A DNA stretch of 64,000 nt from Desulfoscipio gibsoniae DSM 7213 (GCF_000233715.2 NC_021184.1:3124001-3188000), one strand, 5' to 3'. Shown: positions 8,656 through 17,465, counted from the first letter of the stretch. Translations and numbers: made by a program. The notes: generated from the letters alone by a model not told the origin.

Positions 8656-9301
8656 CATCTTTAAGCAAATCATCTAATAAAACAAGTTGAGGGCGATGCT
8701 GCTTGAAGTGTATTCCACGAAGGGAACCATCAATCCCACGAATCATTATACAGGTATCAATTCCCCCCCTGCCCCTTATCCAGATTTCATTGTTATTCCA
8801 GCGGTTTCCTTTATAGATACCGAAATCTTCAATTAATAGCTGGTTATTTTCCAATTCATCCTTAATCATATCAAGGAAGGGGAGAGCTATCTGCTCGGTT
8901 GCCGATATGATTAGTGTAAACTGTGATTTATTATATATTGTTGAATACAGCGGAAATAAAAAAGAGTTGATGGTGCTTTTACCGTGTTCTCTCGGCAATC
9001 CAAAAGCCTCAATCGACCCTTTGTTATCAAGCATGTATTTTAATTCTTCAAATAACTCTTTGTGAAATTCACCAAACTTCCGATCAAAATATTTCGGGAA
9101 GTAACAAAGAGCAAAAAATTCTATGTCCATCTCACCAAACAACCTGCGAAGCTTGAAAATGAAAACTCCCCGACAAGTTCTTCTATCTTGGCCGGGGAGA
9201 AGTATTTGTTCATGTATTGCAATAGCAGAAGGTTTTGGCGGTGATGGTGTTGATTTATTGTTTGCATTTAGGCTCCTTTCTATAATGGTAGTTATTGCCA
9301 C
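8656..9301 (-). pseudogene. Phage terminase large subunit, N-terminal half
   Basis: The frame holds MDIEFFALCYFPKYF and FGEFHKELFEELKYML, then FGLPREHGKSTINSF (Walker A-like) and LVLLDDLLKDD (Walker B-like), as in the ATPase domain of large terminases. It is cut exactly where the PEP-synthase sequence starts, and the last 20 or so codons of the frame are antisense of that gene. The nuclease domain is absent. The first 35 codons overlap another small frame, so the true start is uncertain. Confidence 0.62.
9121..9267 (-). CDS. Small phage-type open frame overlapping the terminase
   Basis: A frame of 48 residues starts at an ATG with AGGAGCC four bases upstream and contains MNKYFSPAKIEELVGEFSF. 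It ends inside the terminase frame near the likely true terminase start. It may be the tail of a small phage gene just before the terminase. Function unknown; support is the ribosome site and the plausible gene order only. Confidence 0.3.
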   Translation of the reverse strand: MQTINQHHHRQNLLLLQYMNKYFSPAKIEELVGEFSFSSFAGCLVRWT

Positions 9302-9318
9302 GCAATCGTTTAGTTTAA

Positions 9319-9879
9319 TTAATAAGTTTTATGAACTGGTGTTGTGTAATACAAGTTTTGAATGTCTTCTAATTTATCGGCGTTATCAATCATGTTATTA
9401 ACTAGTTTGTTATCAACAGTCAAAAAGCTTATTCCATAAACATTAGCAAGTGTTGCGTTTATTGCATCTGCTGCCCCTAGTTCCTTATATAGTTTCAACT
9501 GTTGCAGGGAACTTTCCTTATTAGAATCGAGTATAATAAGAATATCATTATCAATAAGCTTTTGAAGTGCATCTATTGAATTTCTTTCTATTACGTCAAT
9601 TTCATCTTTAGTAATACTAAAATCAGGGTGTTTGATTCCATACCACTCCAAAGGCTTTCCATTACTTATCAGATTTGTCAATTCATTTTGAATACATGGG
9701 TTGATATATAAAAATAAAGTATCATCATTATTGAAAACAAAGTTTTCAAATAAATTAGATACTGTTTCATGCCAAGAATCGTATTCATTTAGCAACGCAA
9801 GAAGAACTCCCGTATCAACTAAAATATCTTCACTTTTTTGAAACCCGCTAAAATTTACATTGAAATCCACTTTTACCAT
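9319..9879 (-). CDS. PIN-domain protein, probable VapC-like toxin
   Basis: A PIN-type ribonuclease pattern: the first acidic residue in DILVDTGVLLALLNEYDSWH, a central acidic helix, then GAADAINATLANVYGISFLT with DNKLV. The three or four acidic residues needed to bind magnesium are in place. At about 186 residues it is longer than typical VapC (about 135). Met at 9879 was taken as the start. A small gene overlaps its beginning and may encode the antitoxin. Confidence 0.68.
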   Translation of the reverse strand: MVKVDFNVNFSGFQKSEDILVDTGVLLALLNEYDSWHETVSNLFENFVFNNDDTLFLYINPCIQNELTNLISNGKPLEWYGIKHPDFSITKDEIDVIERNSIDALQKLIDNDILIILDSNKESSLQQLKLYKELGAADAINATLANVYGISFLTVDNKLVNNMIDNADKLEDIQNLYYTTPVHKTY

Positions 9880-10006
9880 ATTTCCATTCATCCCTAACCT
9901 TATTTAAATCAATTTTAGGTGATGATGCTGACCCAACTAAGCTTTTAAACAAATTCTTTTTCTCTTTTGTTAAACCTATTATGTTTGACTTATTTATTTT
10001 AGTCAT
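9848..10006 (-). CDS. Small protein, candidate antitoxin of the PIN toxin
   Basis: A frame of 52 residues (MTKINKSNIIGLTKEKKNLF at the N-terminus) with AGGAGG nine bases upstream. It ends 32 bases inside the PIN gene in another frame. The lysine-rich N-terminus and the RDEWKYGKS C-terminal part resemble short AbrB- or RHH-less antitoxins, but no known family was recognised. Overlap and position upstream of the toxin are the evidence. Confidence 0.5.
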   Translation of the reverse strand: MTKINKSNIIGLTKEKKNLFKSLVGSASSPKIDLNKVRDEWKYGKSGFQCKF

Positions 10007-10186
10007 TCCATCATCCCTCCTTCTTTGCCAATTAAATTATAACACATGAACCCTAAACAAGAACAGTTCTTTGTAGTGTTGCAGCCGTTTTCTGAAATTT
10101 TTCATATTATTATAATAGATTTTCTCCGTAAAAATGTCAAAAAAATTTTCACACCATCAGTTGCCGGGGTAATTTTTCATAAATAG

Positions 10187-10214
10187 AAGCACCCCTCCCA
10201 TTGGGAAAGGTGCA
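10187..10214 (-). terminator. Terminator after the recombinase fragment
   Basis: A GC-rich stem (GCACC..CCC / GGG..GGGTGC) reads on the minus strand just past the stop at 10235 and is followed by TTCTATTT. Confidence 0.5.
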
Positions 10215-10234
10215 TTAAAAAAGAGTGATTTTGC

Positions 10235-10858
10235 TTACCACTCTAAGGCTTCCAGGGCATCTACTTTGTCCTGCTCGGTTGTGACGGTATAAAGGTTAGT
10301 GGTCATAATGCTATCGTGGCCGAGAATCTGCTGAATCGTTGTAATTGCTGTGTTTTTGGATTTAACAAGCCTATATCCTAGTGTATGCCTAACGCGGTGC
10401 GGCGTTACCTCAACCATTACCCTTTGACCATATTTTTTAAGGATTAAGTTAATCGCATTTCGTTTTAGGGCTCCACGCTGTCCTATTAATAGGAAGTCAG
10501 TGTCACTTTCTGGCCTAACCGCAAGGTATTCTTTAATTGCTTTCCGAACATCCTTATTAAGTGGAAGCTTCCTATTTATATTTCCTTTACCGATAACCCT
10601 TAGAGAGCCTTTACGTTCGGATATTTCTATATTCTGAAGCCTTAAACCGCAAAGCTCGCTTACCCGAAGCCCTGTTCCAAGCAATACTTCTATAATACAA
10701 ATATGAAGTGGATTGCAGTTTCGGTGAATCTCTGCCCGAAGTTTTCTTAAATCCTTATCATCTAAGCCCTTATATTGCCGAGCATCCCGATTTTTTACTG
10801 CTTTTATATTGTGTTGATTCCACTTAGATTTGACGGTTAAATCCGATGAAAAGTGTCG
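10235..10858 (-). pseudogene. Tyrosine recombinase, C-terminal catalytic domain
   Basis: The frame contains TGLRVSELCGLRL (first catalytic Arg), VTPHRVRHTLGYRLV (H-x-x-R), ILGHDSIMTTNLYTV (GH) and the nucleophile Tyr in NLYTV. It stays open upstream for another 55 codons (AVKNRDARQYKGLDDKDLRK), back to a stop at 10862, but has no start codon. The N-terminal arm-binding domain is missing. A separate recombinase N-terminal piece lies at 11540-11790. Confidence 0.75.
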
Positions 10859-10921
10859 GTACTATAATGCTATTTTCATCATGGATTTGTTTAGCGCATC
10901 GGGACTATAACAGTGGTCAAT

Positions 10922-10962
10922 CCAAAAACAAAATGCCAGCCTCCAATAAGAGCAGCTGGCTT
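10922..10962 (-). terminator. Rho-independent terminator
   Basis: On the minus strand AAGCCAGCTG..GGCTGGCATTTTGTTTTTGG forms a stem followed by a T-rich tail, immediately after the stop at 10972. Its arms and tail resemble the terminator-like hairpin at 33493. Confidence 0.65.
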
Positions 10963-10971
10963 AAATACACA

Positions 10972-11211
10972 TTACAAACCCTGCAAATAATTCCTCCTTA
11001 AAATATCGGCCCTCGCCTCGTCCAATTTTTCCTGAAAAACCCTGGCAAACCAAGCTGTTCTATTACGCTGGGGCGGATACATTTTATGTTTATCAGCCAC
11101 CTTGCAAATCGCCTCAATAATTTCATTTTTACCGCACCCTGCCTGGTCAGCTAACTTTAATGCCAGCGGTAATAAGTCAATGAAACCAGTTGTGCTAAAA
11201 TAATCTTTCAA
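10972..11211 (-). CDS. Hypothetical protein
   Basis: A protein of 79 residues beginning MKDYFSTTGFIDLLPLALKL. It is helical, with a basic, proline-containing middle (HKMYPPQRNRTAWFARVFQE) and no cysteine motif. It has its own terminator. It resembles small accessory proteins of integrative elements, but no family was recognised. Confidence 0.45.
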   Translation of the reverse strand: MKDYFSTTGFIDLLPLALKLADQAGCGKNEIIEAICKVADKHKMYPPQRNRTAWFARVFQEKLDEARADILRRNYLQGL

Positions 11212-11220
11212 CCCCCTCTC

Positions 11221-11300
11221 AATAAAGTTTGATTTTGCAAATAATTCGGGAGGCTCATTGGCATCTAATCCTATTCCGTGACCAATAAAAATATTGCACG
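11221..11300 (-). pseudogene. M24 peptidase fragment, relic copy of the gene at 2319
   Basis: About 70 bases (from AAAGTTTGATTTTGCAAAT to CCAATAAAAAT) match 2514-2584 almost exactly, the part encoding the IGHGIGLDANEPP metal-binding loop. Nothing of the gene remains on either side. Confidence 0.7.
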
Positions 11301-11378
11301 TTACCCCAAGCCACTTCCGAAAAGAGAAATTATATACTCCTTAGCTTTATTTTGATATTTTCACTTTCTATGCTAGGA

Positions 11379-11548
11379 TTATGATCCTGATGATTTTGAT
11401 TTAATAGTAGTATTTTCTTTATTGTGTATTTCAAGAAATTTTTCTATAATCTGGTTGTGATCACCTATCATTTTCTTTAATTCCCTTTTGCGTTTATTTC
11501 TTGCTGAAATAATTTCTTTAAGACTAATATTCCCCCGGATAACTCTTG
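11379..11548 (-). other. Open coiled-coil fragment
   Basis: The minus strand is open for about 56 codons ending in a stop and reads ISLKEIISARNKRKRELKKM, then an Asn/Glu-rich helix. There is no clear start codon. It could be the tail of a recombinase accessory protein, but that is a guess from charge pattern and location. Confidence 0.3.
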
Positions 11549-11790
11549 GCAAATTACACTACATAGAAATCTATTATCCGCCAGGTGGTTATTAATGGTT
11601 GATGCGGCCAGCTTTTGATCCTTAAGTGATGACTGCCAGGTACAATATCAAGCTTGAGACATGCTGAAATACGTTCATGGCCGTATAGCTCATAAAAATA
11701 ATCCCTAAACCTACGAAGGTGGAGGGTGATTTTTTTTGTCACAGCTTCTGACCGGATCCCTTTGATTGCCATTTGAAAATATTTTTCCAT
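11540..11790 (-). pseudogene. Tyrosine recombinase N-terminal fragment with a frameshift
   Basis: The first frame reads LHLRRFRDYFYELYGHERIS and then shifts; in the next frame WQSSLKDQKLAASTINNHLA continues. Together they fit the SAM-like core-binding domain at the start of a phage-type integrase. The shift lies near 11640. The catalytic part is absent, and it is unclear whether this is the missing half of the fragment at 10235. Confidence 0.55.
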
Positions 11791-11839
11791 CCAGGCACTA
11801 AGGCTGCGCTGTTGAGCCGGATGAATACCGCTTTAACTA

Positions 11840-12717
11840 CTGGCTCGGGATAATGAAGAAGACCTGATGGAATACGGGCATCGTGGTATATATGAATTGG
11901 ATGTCATAAATCCTCGCTGGCGGGAAGACCCTTCCTACCTCCTGAATATAATCAGGAGCACCATTGACACCGCTGACATCGGAAGGTTAAGAGCCCGGCA
12001 GAAAGAAAAAACGGATGGAGCCTGGCGGGAAGTTAACCGGAAGTTTCCCTTTTACCGGCGAACGTTGATTAAATACTGGTTAAAACAAGCCCTGAAGAGT
12101 ACGGAACTAAGGGAAATGACCAAGTCTGTGCTGGTTAAGTTTTTTGAGCCCCAGCGCATGGTGTTCCAGGAGGTTGGCCGCCGGTTTGTTGTAAGAGGCA
12201 TACTTGAAGAACAAGGCGACATATATCACTGTACCTGGACTGAACTAGATTCCATTTTGAGGGGGAATTGAGACGGCAGGGGGTTGGCTGCCTTGGTGAC
12301 CGGGCGGAAGGCAAAAATGAAAGAAATGGAAGCTCTTTCCCCCCCGATTTGATTATCGACGATGTGCCCAAGTTCATGGAGTCTGTTACCGCAGGTACGA
12401 GCAATGTTTTGGCGGGTATGGGCGTGGCCGCGGGCAGTGCTTCCGGTTCAGCCAGGCTGATTTATCACCCCGATGAAGGTGGCAAGCTGCAGGGTGGTGA
12501 AGTTTTGGTGGCTCCATCAACCGACCCTGCCTGGACACCTCTGTTTTTAAGGGCCTCTGCCATAGTGATGGAAACGGGAGGATTTATATCCCACGGAGCT
12601 ATTGTGGCAAGGGAATACGGTATTCCAGCGGTGGTGAACGTTCCGGGCGTCATGAAGATAATAAAAGGTGGTCATTTAATTACTGTAGATGGTGATGCTG
12701 GAAAGATATATCTATAA
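11840..12717 (+). pseudogene. PEP synthase-like enzyme, C-terminal remnant
   Basis: The frame starts abruptly with ARDNEEDLMEYGHRGIYELD, a segment between the ATP-grasp and phosphohistidine domains. It runs to an in-frame TGA at 12269-12271, where a Trp is likely in relatives, then shifts frame at a run of seven C (12339-12345). It ends with the swivelling domain, which carries the catalytic His in GGFISHGAIVAREYGIPAVV. About 350 residues of the ATP-grasp region are missing relative to an intact enzyme, so the gene is dead. Confidence 0.8.
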
Positions 12718-12866
12718 TTTTACTTTCTTACGCCACGAGGCGATAGTTCCGTAAAACAAGTTTTCAAGGGGAAGCAGATTTAAGAAAAGTACTAGGCTCA
12801 TAAATTATGCCAGTCCCCTTTTAACACGGGGATGATATCTTTAAGCAGCAACCGGCTTGATCAATT

Positions 12867-13466
12867 TTATGCAAATACATCTTTTAACGCCAGCATCAAA
12901 TCACCGAAAATACCGGGTTCAATGTACCCGTTCACATATGTTTTAGGTACCCCGTACTCGTTGCCGCATAATTTATAAACCATAACCTCTTGCTGCTTAT
13001 AATTTACAATCCAATATTCCTTCACACCGTATTTCTCATAGATATGTAACTTTTTTACATAGTCCATGGACGGCCTTGATGGTGATACGATTTCCACTAT
13101 CAGGCCCGGGGCACCAAGACAATATTTTTCTTTAAGTTTGGACTTATCACATACAACAAAAATATCGGGCTGTACAATGGTGGAGGTATCCTCTATATCT
13201 TTTTCACCTTCAGACAACAATACATCGCACGGTGCACTGATAACCTCGCACCCGTTACCTTTCAAGCGATCCGCAAGAATTAGCAGTATATTGCGCAAAA
13301 CCAATTGGTGCCGTACAGTAGGTGCTGGGGTCATTGCAAACAGTTCACCATTTATTATCTCGCAGCTACAATCACCAGGTAATTGTAAATACTCTTTATA
13401 AGTATATCGCATCGTCATTTGACTGGCCGTGGCATTTACCCACCCCCCTTTTGAATATTTTACCAC
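12867..13466 (-). CDS. Uma2-family (DUF820) putative nuclease
   Basis: The restriction-endonuclease-like fold of the Uma2 family can be followed: YTYKEYLQLPGD, EIINGELFAMTPAPTVRH, VQPDIFVVCDK (catalytic Asp), GAPGLIVEIVSPS (Glu) and KEYWIVNYKQQEV. Members are abundant in cyanobacteria and some Firmicutes, with no proven role. The start is uncertain: the GTG at 13466 and two ATGs at codons 17 and 19 are possible, and none has a clear ribosome site. Single gene. Confidence 0.8.
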   Translation of the reverse strand: MVKYSKGGWVNATASQMTMRYTYKEYLQLPGDCSCEIINGELFAMTPAPTVRHQLVLRNILLILADRLKGNGCEVISAPCDVLLSEGEKDIEDTSTIVQPDIFVVCDKSKLKEKYCLGAPGLIVEIVSPSRPSMDYVKKLHIYEKYGVKEYWIVNYKQQEVMVYKLCGNEYGVPKTYVNGYIEPGIFGDLMLALKDVFA

Positions 13467-13532
13467 AATAACGTTTTTTCAAATATACATTCATTCCGCT
13501 AATGCGGCATAGCAAAAAGGATGAAATCAAAA

Positions 13533-13566
13533 GAAATAACGGCCCCCTGTAAAGAGCCGTTATTTC
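13533..13566 (-). terminator. Terminator of the CO dehydrogenase operon
   Basis: Perfect 11-base arms GAAATAACGGC / GCCGTTATTTC with a 12-base loop, 20 bases past the last stop codon of the operon (13587). Confidence 0.7.
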
Positions 13567-13586
13567 TAAATCGGTTATAAAACCAA

Positions 13587-14843
13587 CTATTTAAAATAAA
13601 ATTCCCCATTCTCCTTTTGGGCAAAGAAATCAGCGTAACTAAGCTCAAATATCCGATGCTCCAACCCGGATATGTCTATGCCGTTTTTAATTAGCGCCCC
13701 AAAAAGGCCGGCTCCGCTGATATCCCCCTGCAAGATGGCGCCTTTAATACGCCCGTCCTGTAATAACACCTTTTTATAACCGGCAGTTCCCTGGTCATCC
13801 ACTAGTTCCCGGAAACTTTCGTCAGGCGGGTTTATTGTTCCAAATGATACCGATGGCAAACCGAAAAAGGTCATGGAATTTTGAAAGGCAAAATTACCCT
13901 TCAGGCGAACGGGTTTGCCGGCCATATTGCTGCCGGCTACCCAACCCTGCCGGACCGCCGCCGGCCAGATGGGCGTAGGCATTATCCTGCCGGTAAACGA
14001 CTCCAGGGATTCGCAAACGTCTCCCGCCGCGTATATCCCGGCCACTGAGGTTTGCTGGCGGTCGTTTACCTTAATCCCCCGGCCTGTTTCTACCGGTGTA
14101 TCCTTTAGAAAATCAATGTTGGGCTTGACCCCGGCGGCCACCACCACCATACCGCAAGGCACCGTCCTGCCGCTTTTAAGCTTCAATCCCTGGACGTTAT
14201 CTTGTTCGTCCAGCATTACCGAGGCAACCATGTCGTTAAATATAAATTCCATATTATGCTCCCGGCATAACTGTTCATAACTTCTGGCCGCCCTTATATC
14301 CAACTGCAGAAGCAGAATATGCCCCGCCACTTCCACCACCGTTACCTTTACCCCCCGTTCGGCCAGGGCATAAGCGGCGTCCATGCCTACCAACCCGGCA
14401 CCGATAACAGCCGCGGTGGCGGTCCCGCCGGACAACCGGGTAATATCCCGGGCGTCCTCCAGGTTACGCAGCGCCCGTACCTGCTTGCCGCGGCCCAGGT
14501 TTTCCACCGGCGGCATCACAGAGGAGGCCCCGGTGGCAATGAGCAGCTGGTCATACCGGTGGACTGCTCCATCCGAGAGTTGTACTTCCTTTGAAACAAC
14601 ATCCATTGTAACCGCCTCCCGGCCGGGCAGCCAGCGGATATTGTTTTGTTTAAAAAAATCATCCTCCACGAAACGGGTTTCGGCCTCGGACCTCTGCCCG
14701 CTGATGATATGGTGCAGCATACAGCGGGAATAGATACGCTCATCCTTACTAATGACGGTAATCTTACCACCGGCATCCAGCCGGCGAATCGCCCTGGCGG
14801 CGCTGATACCGGCGGCGCTGGCCCCTAAAATCAAGTATTTCAT
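13587..14843 (-). CDS. FAD/NAD(P)-dependent oxidoreductase of the CO dehydrogenase operon
   Basis: A pyridine-nucleotide-disulfide-type flavoprotein of 418 residues. It has an N-terminal FAD-binding LGASAAGISAARAIR, an NAD-binding VIGAGLVGMDAAYALAERG near 145-163, and the FAD-contacting IYAAGDVCES near 275. It lacks a redox CxxxxC pair and resembles NADH:rubredoxin or ferredoxin reductases. In several acetogens and clostridia a gene of this type follows cooS and cooF and is thought to pass CO-derived electrons to NAD(P). Its ATG overlaps the cooF stop by four bases. Reductase activity is inferred from context. Confidence 0.85.
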   Translation of the reverse strand: MKYLILGASAAGISAARAIRRLDAGGKITVISKDERIYSRCMLHHIISGQRSEAETRFVEDDFFKQNNIRWLPGREAVTMDVVSKEVQLSDGAVHRYDQLLIATGASSVMPPVENLGRGKQVRALRNLEDARDITRLSGGTATAAVIGAGLVGMDAAYALAERGVKVTVVEVAGHILLLQLDIRAARSYEQLCREHNMEFIFNDMVASVMLDEQDNVQGLKLKSGRTVPCGMVVVAAGVKPNIDFLKDTPVETGRGIKVNDRQQTSVAGIYAAGDVCESLESFTGRIMPTPIWPAAVRQGWVAGSNMAGKPVRLKGNFAFQNSMTFFGLPSVSFGTINPPDESFRELVDDQGTAGYKKVLLQDGRIKGAILQGDISGAGLFGALIKNGIDISGLEHRIFELSYADFFAQKENGEFYFK

Positions 14844-15349
14844 CGCATACCCACCTCGCTTTCAGGGGTTTGTTCCTGAGGGATGACTTCTTTCAACCCG
14901 CCCTGACTATCCAGTTCAATCAGGGTTATGGCACCGCTGGGGCAGGCCTGTACACAGCGGGGCACAGGCCTGGTGGCACAAAAATCACACTTAACCGTTG
15001 TTTTGCCCGCCCGTTTATCCGGGCGAATAATCCCATAAGGGCAGGACATCACGCACATCCAGCACCCGGCACATCTAACCGGGTCATGCTCCACGATACC
15101 TGTTTGCGGGTCCTTGCGCAACGCCCCGGACATGCAGGCGGTAGCGCAGGCCGGGTCATCACAGTGCCGGCACAACAGGGGCACCGGCCGGCCATCAACA
15201 CCTGCTTCAACGAAATTCCGGGCTTGGTTGGCCGGGTCTTCCAGGTCCAGGGTTAACACCGATTTAGCTTCGGTATGCTCTGCCATACAGGCCAGCTGGC
15301 AGTTCCGGCAGCCCTGACACAGTTCCCTATTAATCAGTATCCGTCTCAT
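14840..15349 (-). CDS. cooF: CooF-like four-cluster ferredoxin
   Basis: A protein of 169 residues with sixteen cysteines in four [4Fe-4S] groups: Cys11/14/17/21, 60/63/68/72, 93/96/99/103 and 121/124/132/136. This is the HycB/CooF arrangement of polyferredoxin subunits. Lying between cooS (12-base gap) and the flavoprotein (4-base overlap), it should carry electrons from the CO dehydrogenase D-cluster to the oxidoreductase. No signal peptide, so it is cytoplasmic. Confidence 0.88.
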   Translation of the reverse strand: MRRILINRELCQGCRNCQLACMAEHTEAKSVLTLDLEDPANQARNFVEAGVDGRPVPLLCRHCDDPACATACMSGALRKDPQTGIVEHDPVRCAGCWMCVMSCPYGIIRPDKRAGKTTVKCDFCATRPVPRCVQACPSGAITLIELDSQGGLKEVIPQEQTPESEVGMR

Positions 15350-15361
15350 TGCTCATCCCCC

Positions 15362-17242
15362 CTATAACCCCAGGGCTTTTCTTTTTTGTTCAATGATTTC
15401 CGCCAGCTTCTCGGCTGCCGGTACAATTTCTCCCTCCAGAATCACCCTACCGCCGGTGAGCTGTTCCATATCCTCAGTCAACACACGGCTCACCAGTTTA
15501 CTCCCGGTTACAAAGGGCGGTATGGCCAGATGCAGGGGTAAACCCAGGGCCAGCCCGAAGGCTCCATCAGCCAGGGCCTGCTCCTCCAACCACTGGGGTG
15601 CGGACAGCACCAGGGGTAATTGGGGGATGTCAATTTTTAACGCCCGGGCCAGTTCAGTGGCCACTATTTCCAGGCGGCCAATGGCCAAGCAGGGTCCGAA
15701 GTTCAATACCGGGGGAATACCCAGCTTTCGGCATACTCCCTTCAGTCCCTCACCCGCCATCTCCGCGGCAGCCGGGGACATCAGGCCGCAGTTTTCCAAA
15801 CCGCCGCTGGTGCAGCCCGCGGAAAGGACGATAATATCACGTTTAATCAGTTCCTTGGTCAGCTCCACGGTAAATACATCATGCCCCTTGGCAGTAAGAT
15901 TGGAGCAGCCCACCACGGCGGCAACCCCTTTAATGGTACCAGCGACTATTAAATCTATCAGGGGCTTAAAGGTACCGCCCAGGAATTTCTGCAGTGATTT
16001 TTCACTGACGCCGGTAAGCGCGTCATCGTAACCATGGACCGGCACATCCACCTCCACCTTACCCCGCCGGTTATTATAGCTATCCAAAGCGGCCTGCATA
16101 ACCTTTTGGGCCAGCGCATCGCCCGCCTGAATATCAAACCCGATATATTCGGCGTTGGCCTTTTTAGCCACATCATCCAGGCATAACTGCCTCACCATAA
16201 ACTGTTCGCAGAGCGGTTCCAGCCCGGGCACGGTACAATTAAATTCGGAAACCAGCAGGTCAATACCCCCGGTGGCCAGCAACGCCTCGCTGGTAAAATT
16301 GTTTCCGGCATGGCCGGCAAAAACATTGGCGCAATGTGCCCCCCGCAGCTGCAAGTCCTGGCCTACGCAGGTGCATCCGACAATTTTAAATCCCCTGGCC
16401 CCGGCCTGCTCGGCTATGGCGGAAGCACCGGGAGCGGCTAAACGCTCCTGCAAAACTCCAATTAAAGAGTGCTGGTGGCCGGTAACCATAATATTAATAT
16501 AGTCCGGATCGACTACGGAAAAGCCCACTTTAGCTATCCTGATTTCCGGTGCACCCAGCATTATATCATTTAGATAGTTAGTTAGGGTCAAACCGTATAA
16601 GCCGGTAGCAATACCCAGCTTCAGGGCGTGCAGCAGCATATCTACGGGGTCGCTGGACAGGTTGGTGCTGGTTTTTACAATGGCATCGAAAACTTCGGAC
16701 TTAGCACCGCCGGGAATGATACCCAACTCTCTCCAGCGCTTCAGCCTGGGTTTATAAGCCAGATTACCAACCTGGGTCATCTCCCGGCCCCTGGGCCGGT
16801 ACAGGTCTTCCAACACCAGATTAGCAACCGCAACAGCCTGACTGGCCGGGTCACTTTCCTCAACCCCCATCAGTTCGGCCAGTTCATTCAATAGTTCCGG
16901 TTCCTTAATCGTTAGCCCGGTGCTTCCAAGGCCAACCGCTTTAAGGTTGGAAGCAGCGTTCTCCACTATATGCAAGTAACAGGCCGCCCCGGCAGCCACC
17001 GCCCGCAAGAAGTTGCGGGCCACAATGGTATCAGCGCTGGCCCCGCAGACACCTTTGGGGCTTTGCGGGGTAATACGGCAGGGACCGTTGGAACACAACC
17101 GGCAGCATACCCCCTGCATGCCGAACCCGCATTTGATCGCCTGGTCGGGTACGCGGTGGAATGAAGTCTTCACACCGGTCTTACTACGCATAAAGTCAAT
17201 TAGCTTAACGTCCGCTGAATCACACATTTTCATTACATACAA
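15362..17242 (-). CDS. cooS: Ni-Fe carbon monoxide dehydrogenase catalytic subunit, divergent form
   Basis: A CooS-family protein of 626 residues. B- and D-cluster cysteines are present at 38, 46, 47, 50, 55 and 66. C-cluster ligands can be matched in GHQHSL (His), GCTCVG, FNCTVP, VVGCSN, SAGCTSG and NFGPCL. Two usual features are missing. The histidine run of the proton path (AHSDHGR in CODH-II) is replaced by ACYLHIV at residues 87-93. The active-site Lys of S-E-K-A is Gln in EEQALADG. The cluster is therefore probably assembled, but chemistry may differ from standard CO oxidation. AGGAGG precedes two possible starts (MYVMKM). First structural gene of a three-gene operon. Confidence 0.87.
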   Translation of the reverse strand: MYVMKMCDSADVKLIDFMRSKTGVKTSFHRVPDQAIKCGFGMQGVCCRLCSNGPCRITPQSPKGVCGASADTIVARNFLRAVAAGAACYLHIVENAASNLKAVGLGSTGLTIKEPELLNELAELMGVEESDPASQAVAVANLVLEDLYRPRGREMTQVGNLAYKPRLKRWRELGIIPGGAKSEVFDAIVKTSTNLSSDPVDMLLHALKLGIATGLYGLTLTNYLNDIMLGAPEIRIAKVGFSVVDPDYINIMVTGHQHSLIGVLQERLAAPGASAIAEQAGARGFKIVGCTCVGQDLQLRGAHCANVFAGHAGNNFTSEALLATGGIDLLVSEFNCTVPGLEPLCEQFMVRQLCLDDVAKKANAEYIGFDIQAGDALAQKVMQAALDSYNNRRGKVEVDVPVHGYDDALTGVSEKSLQKFLGGTFKPLIDLIVAGTIKGVAAVVGCSNLTAKGHDVFTVELTKELIKRDIIVLSAGCTSGGLENCGLMSPAAAEMAGEGLKGVCRKLGIPPVLNFGPCLAIGRLEIVATELARALKIDIPQLPLVLSAPQWLEEQALADGAFGLALGLPLHLAIPPFVTGSKLVSRVLTEDMEQLTGGRVILEGEIVPAAEKLAEIIEQKRKALGL

Positions 17243-17256
17243 CCTCCTACATTGAT

Positions 17257-17281
17257 ATACTATACTTAATTTGTATACTTT
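17257..17281. promoter_or_regulatory. Rrf2-operator-like palindrome 1, in the cooS leader
   Basis: ATACTATAC-N7-GTATACTTT: one perfect half and one degenerate half of the 9-7-9 palindrome shared with 17370 and 17893. It lies 15 bases before the cooS start, where bound protein could block transcription or translation. Confidence 0.5.
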
Positions 17282-17369
17282 TAGATAAGCATATTTAGAT
17301 GCTATTAAGCATGTTAAGTTGCTAAAGTTGGCAAATCATGTTTACTGTAAATATTACTTAATAGCTGCT

Positions 17370-17394
17370 AAAGTATACTATTATAGTACACTTA
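17370..17394. promoter_or_regulatory. Rrf2-operator-like palindrome 2, upstream of cooS
   Basis: AAAGTATAC-N7-GTACACTTA, a near-perfect inverted repeat. It has the same arms and spacing as the site before the Rrf2 gene, with the left and right variants exchanged. It lies 128 bases upstream of the cooS start. Confidence 0.6.
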
Positions 17395-17465
17395 CGGGCA
17401 TTAAATAAATCAGGCACACATCCCCTATACTTTTGCCCGGTACGGGTGGCCAGTTCGTTTCCAAG

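Noticed and set aside
10972-11211. Excisionase or terminase small subunit
   Set aside because: Length and element context would fit, but no helix-turn-helix could be recognised.
13915-17255. Many plus-strand frames opposite the CO dehydrogenase operon
   Set aside because: All lie opposite well-supported genes and show no motifs.
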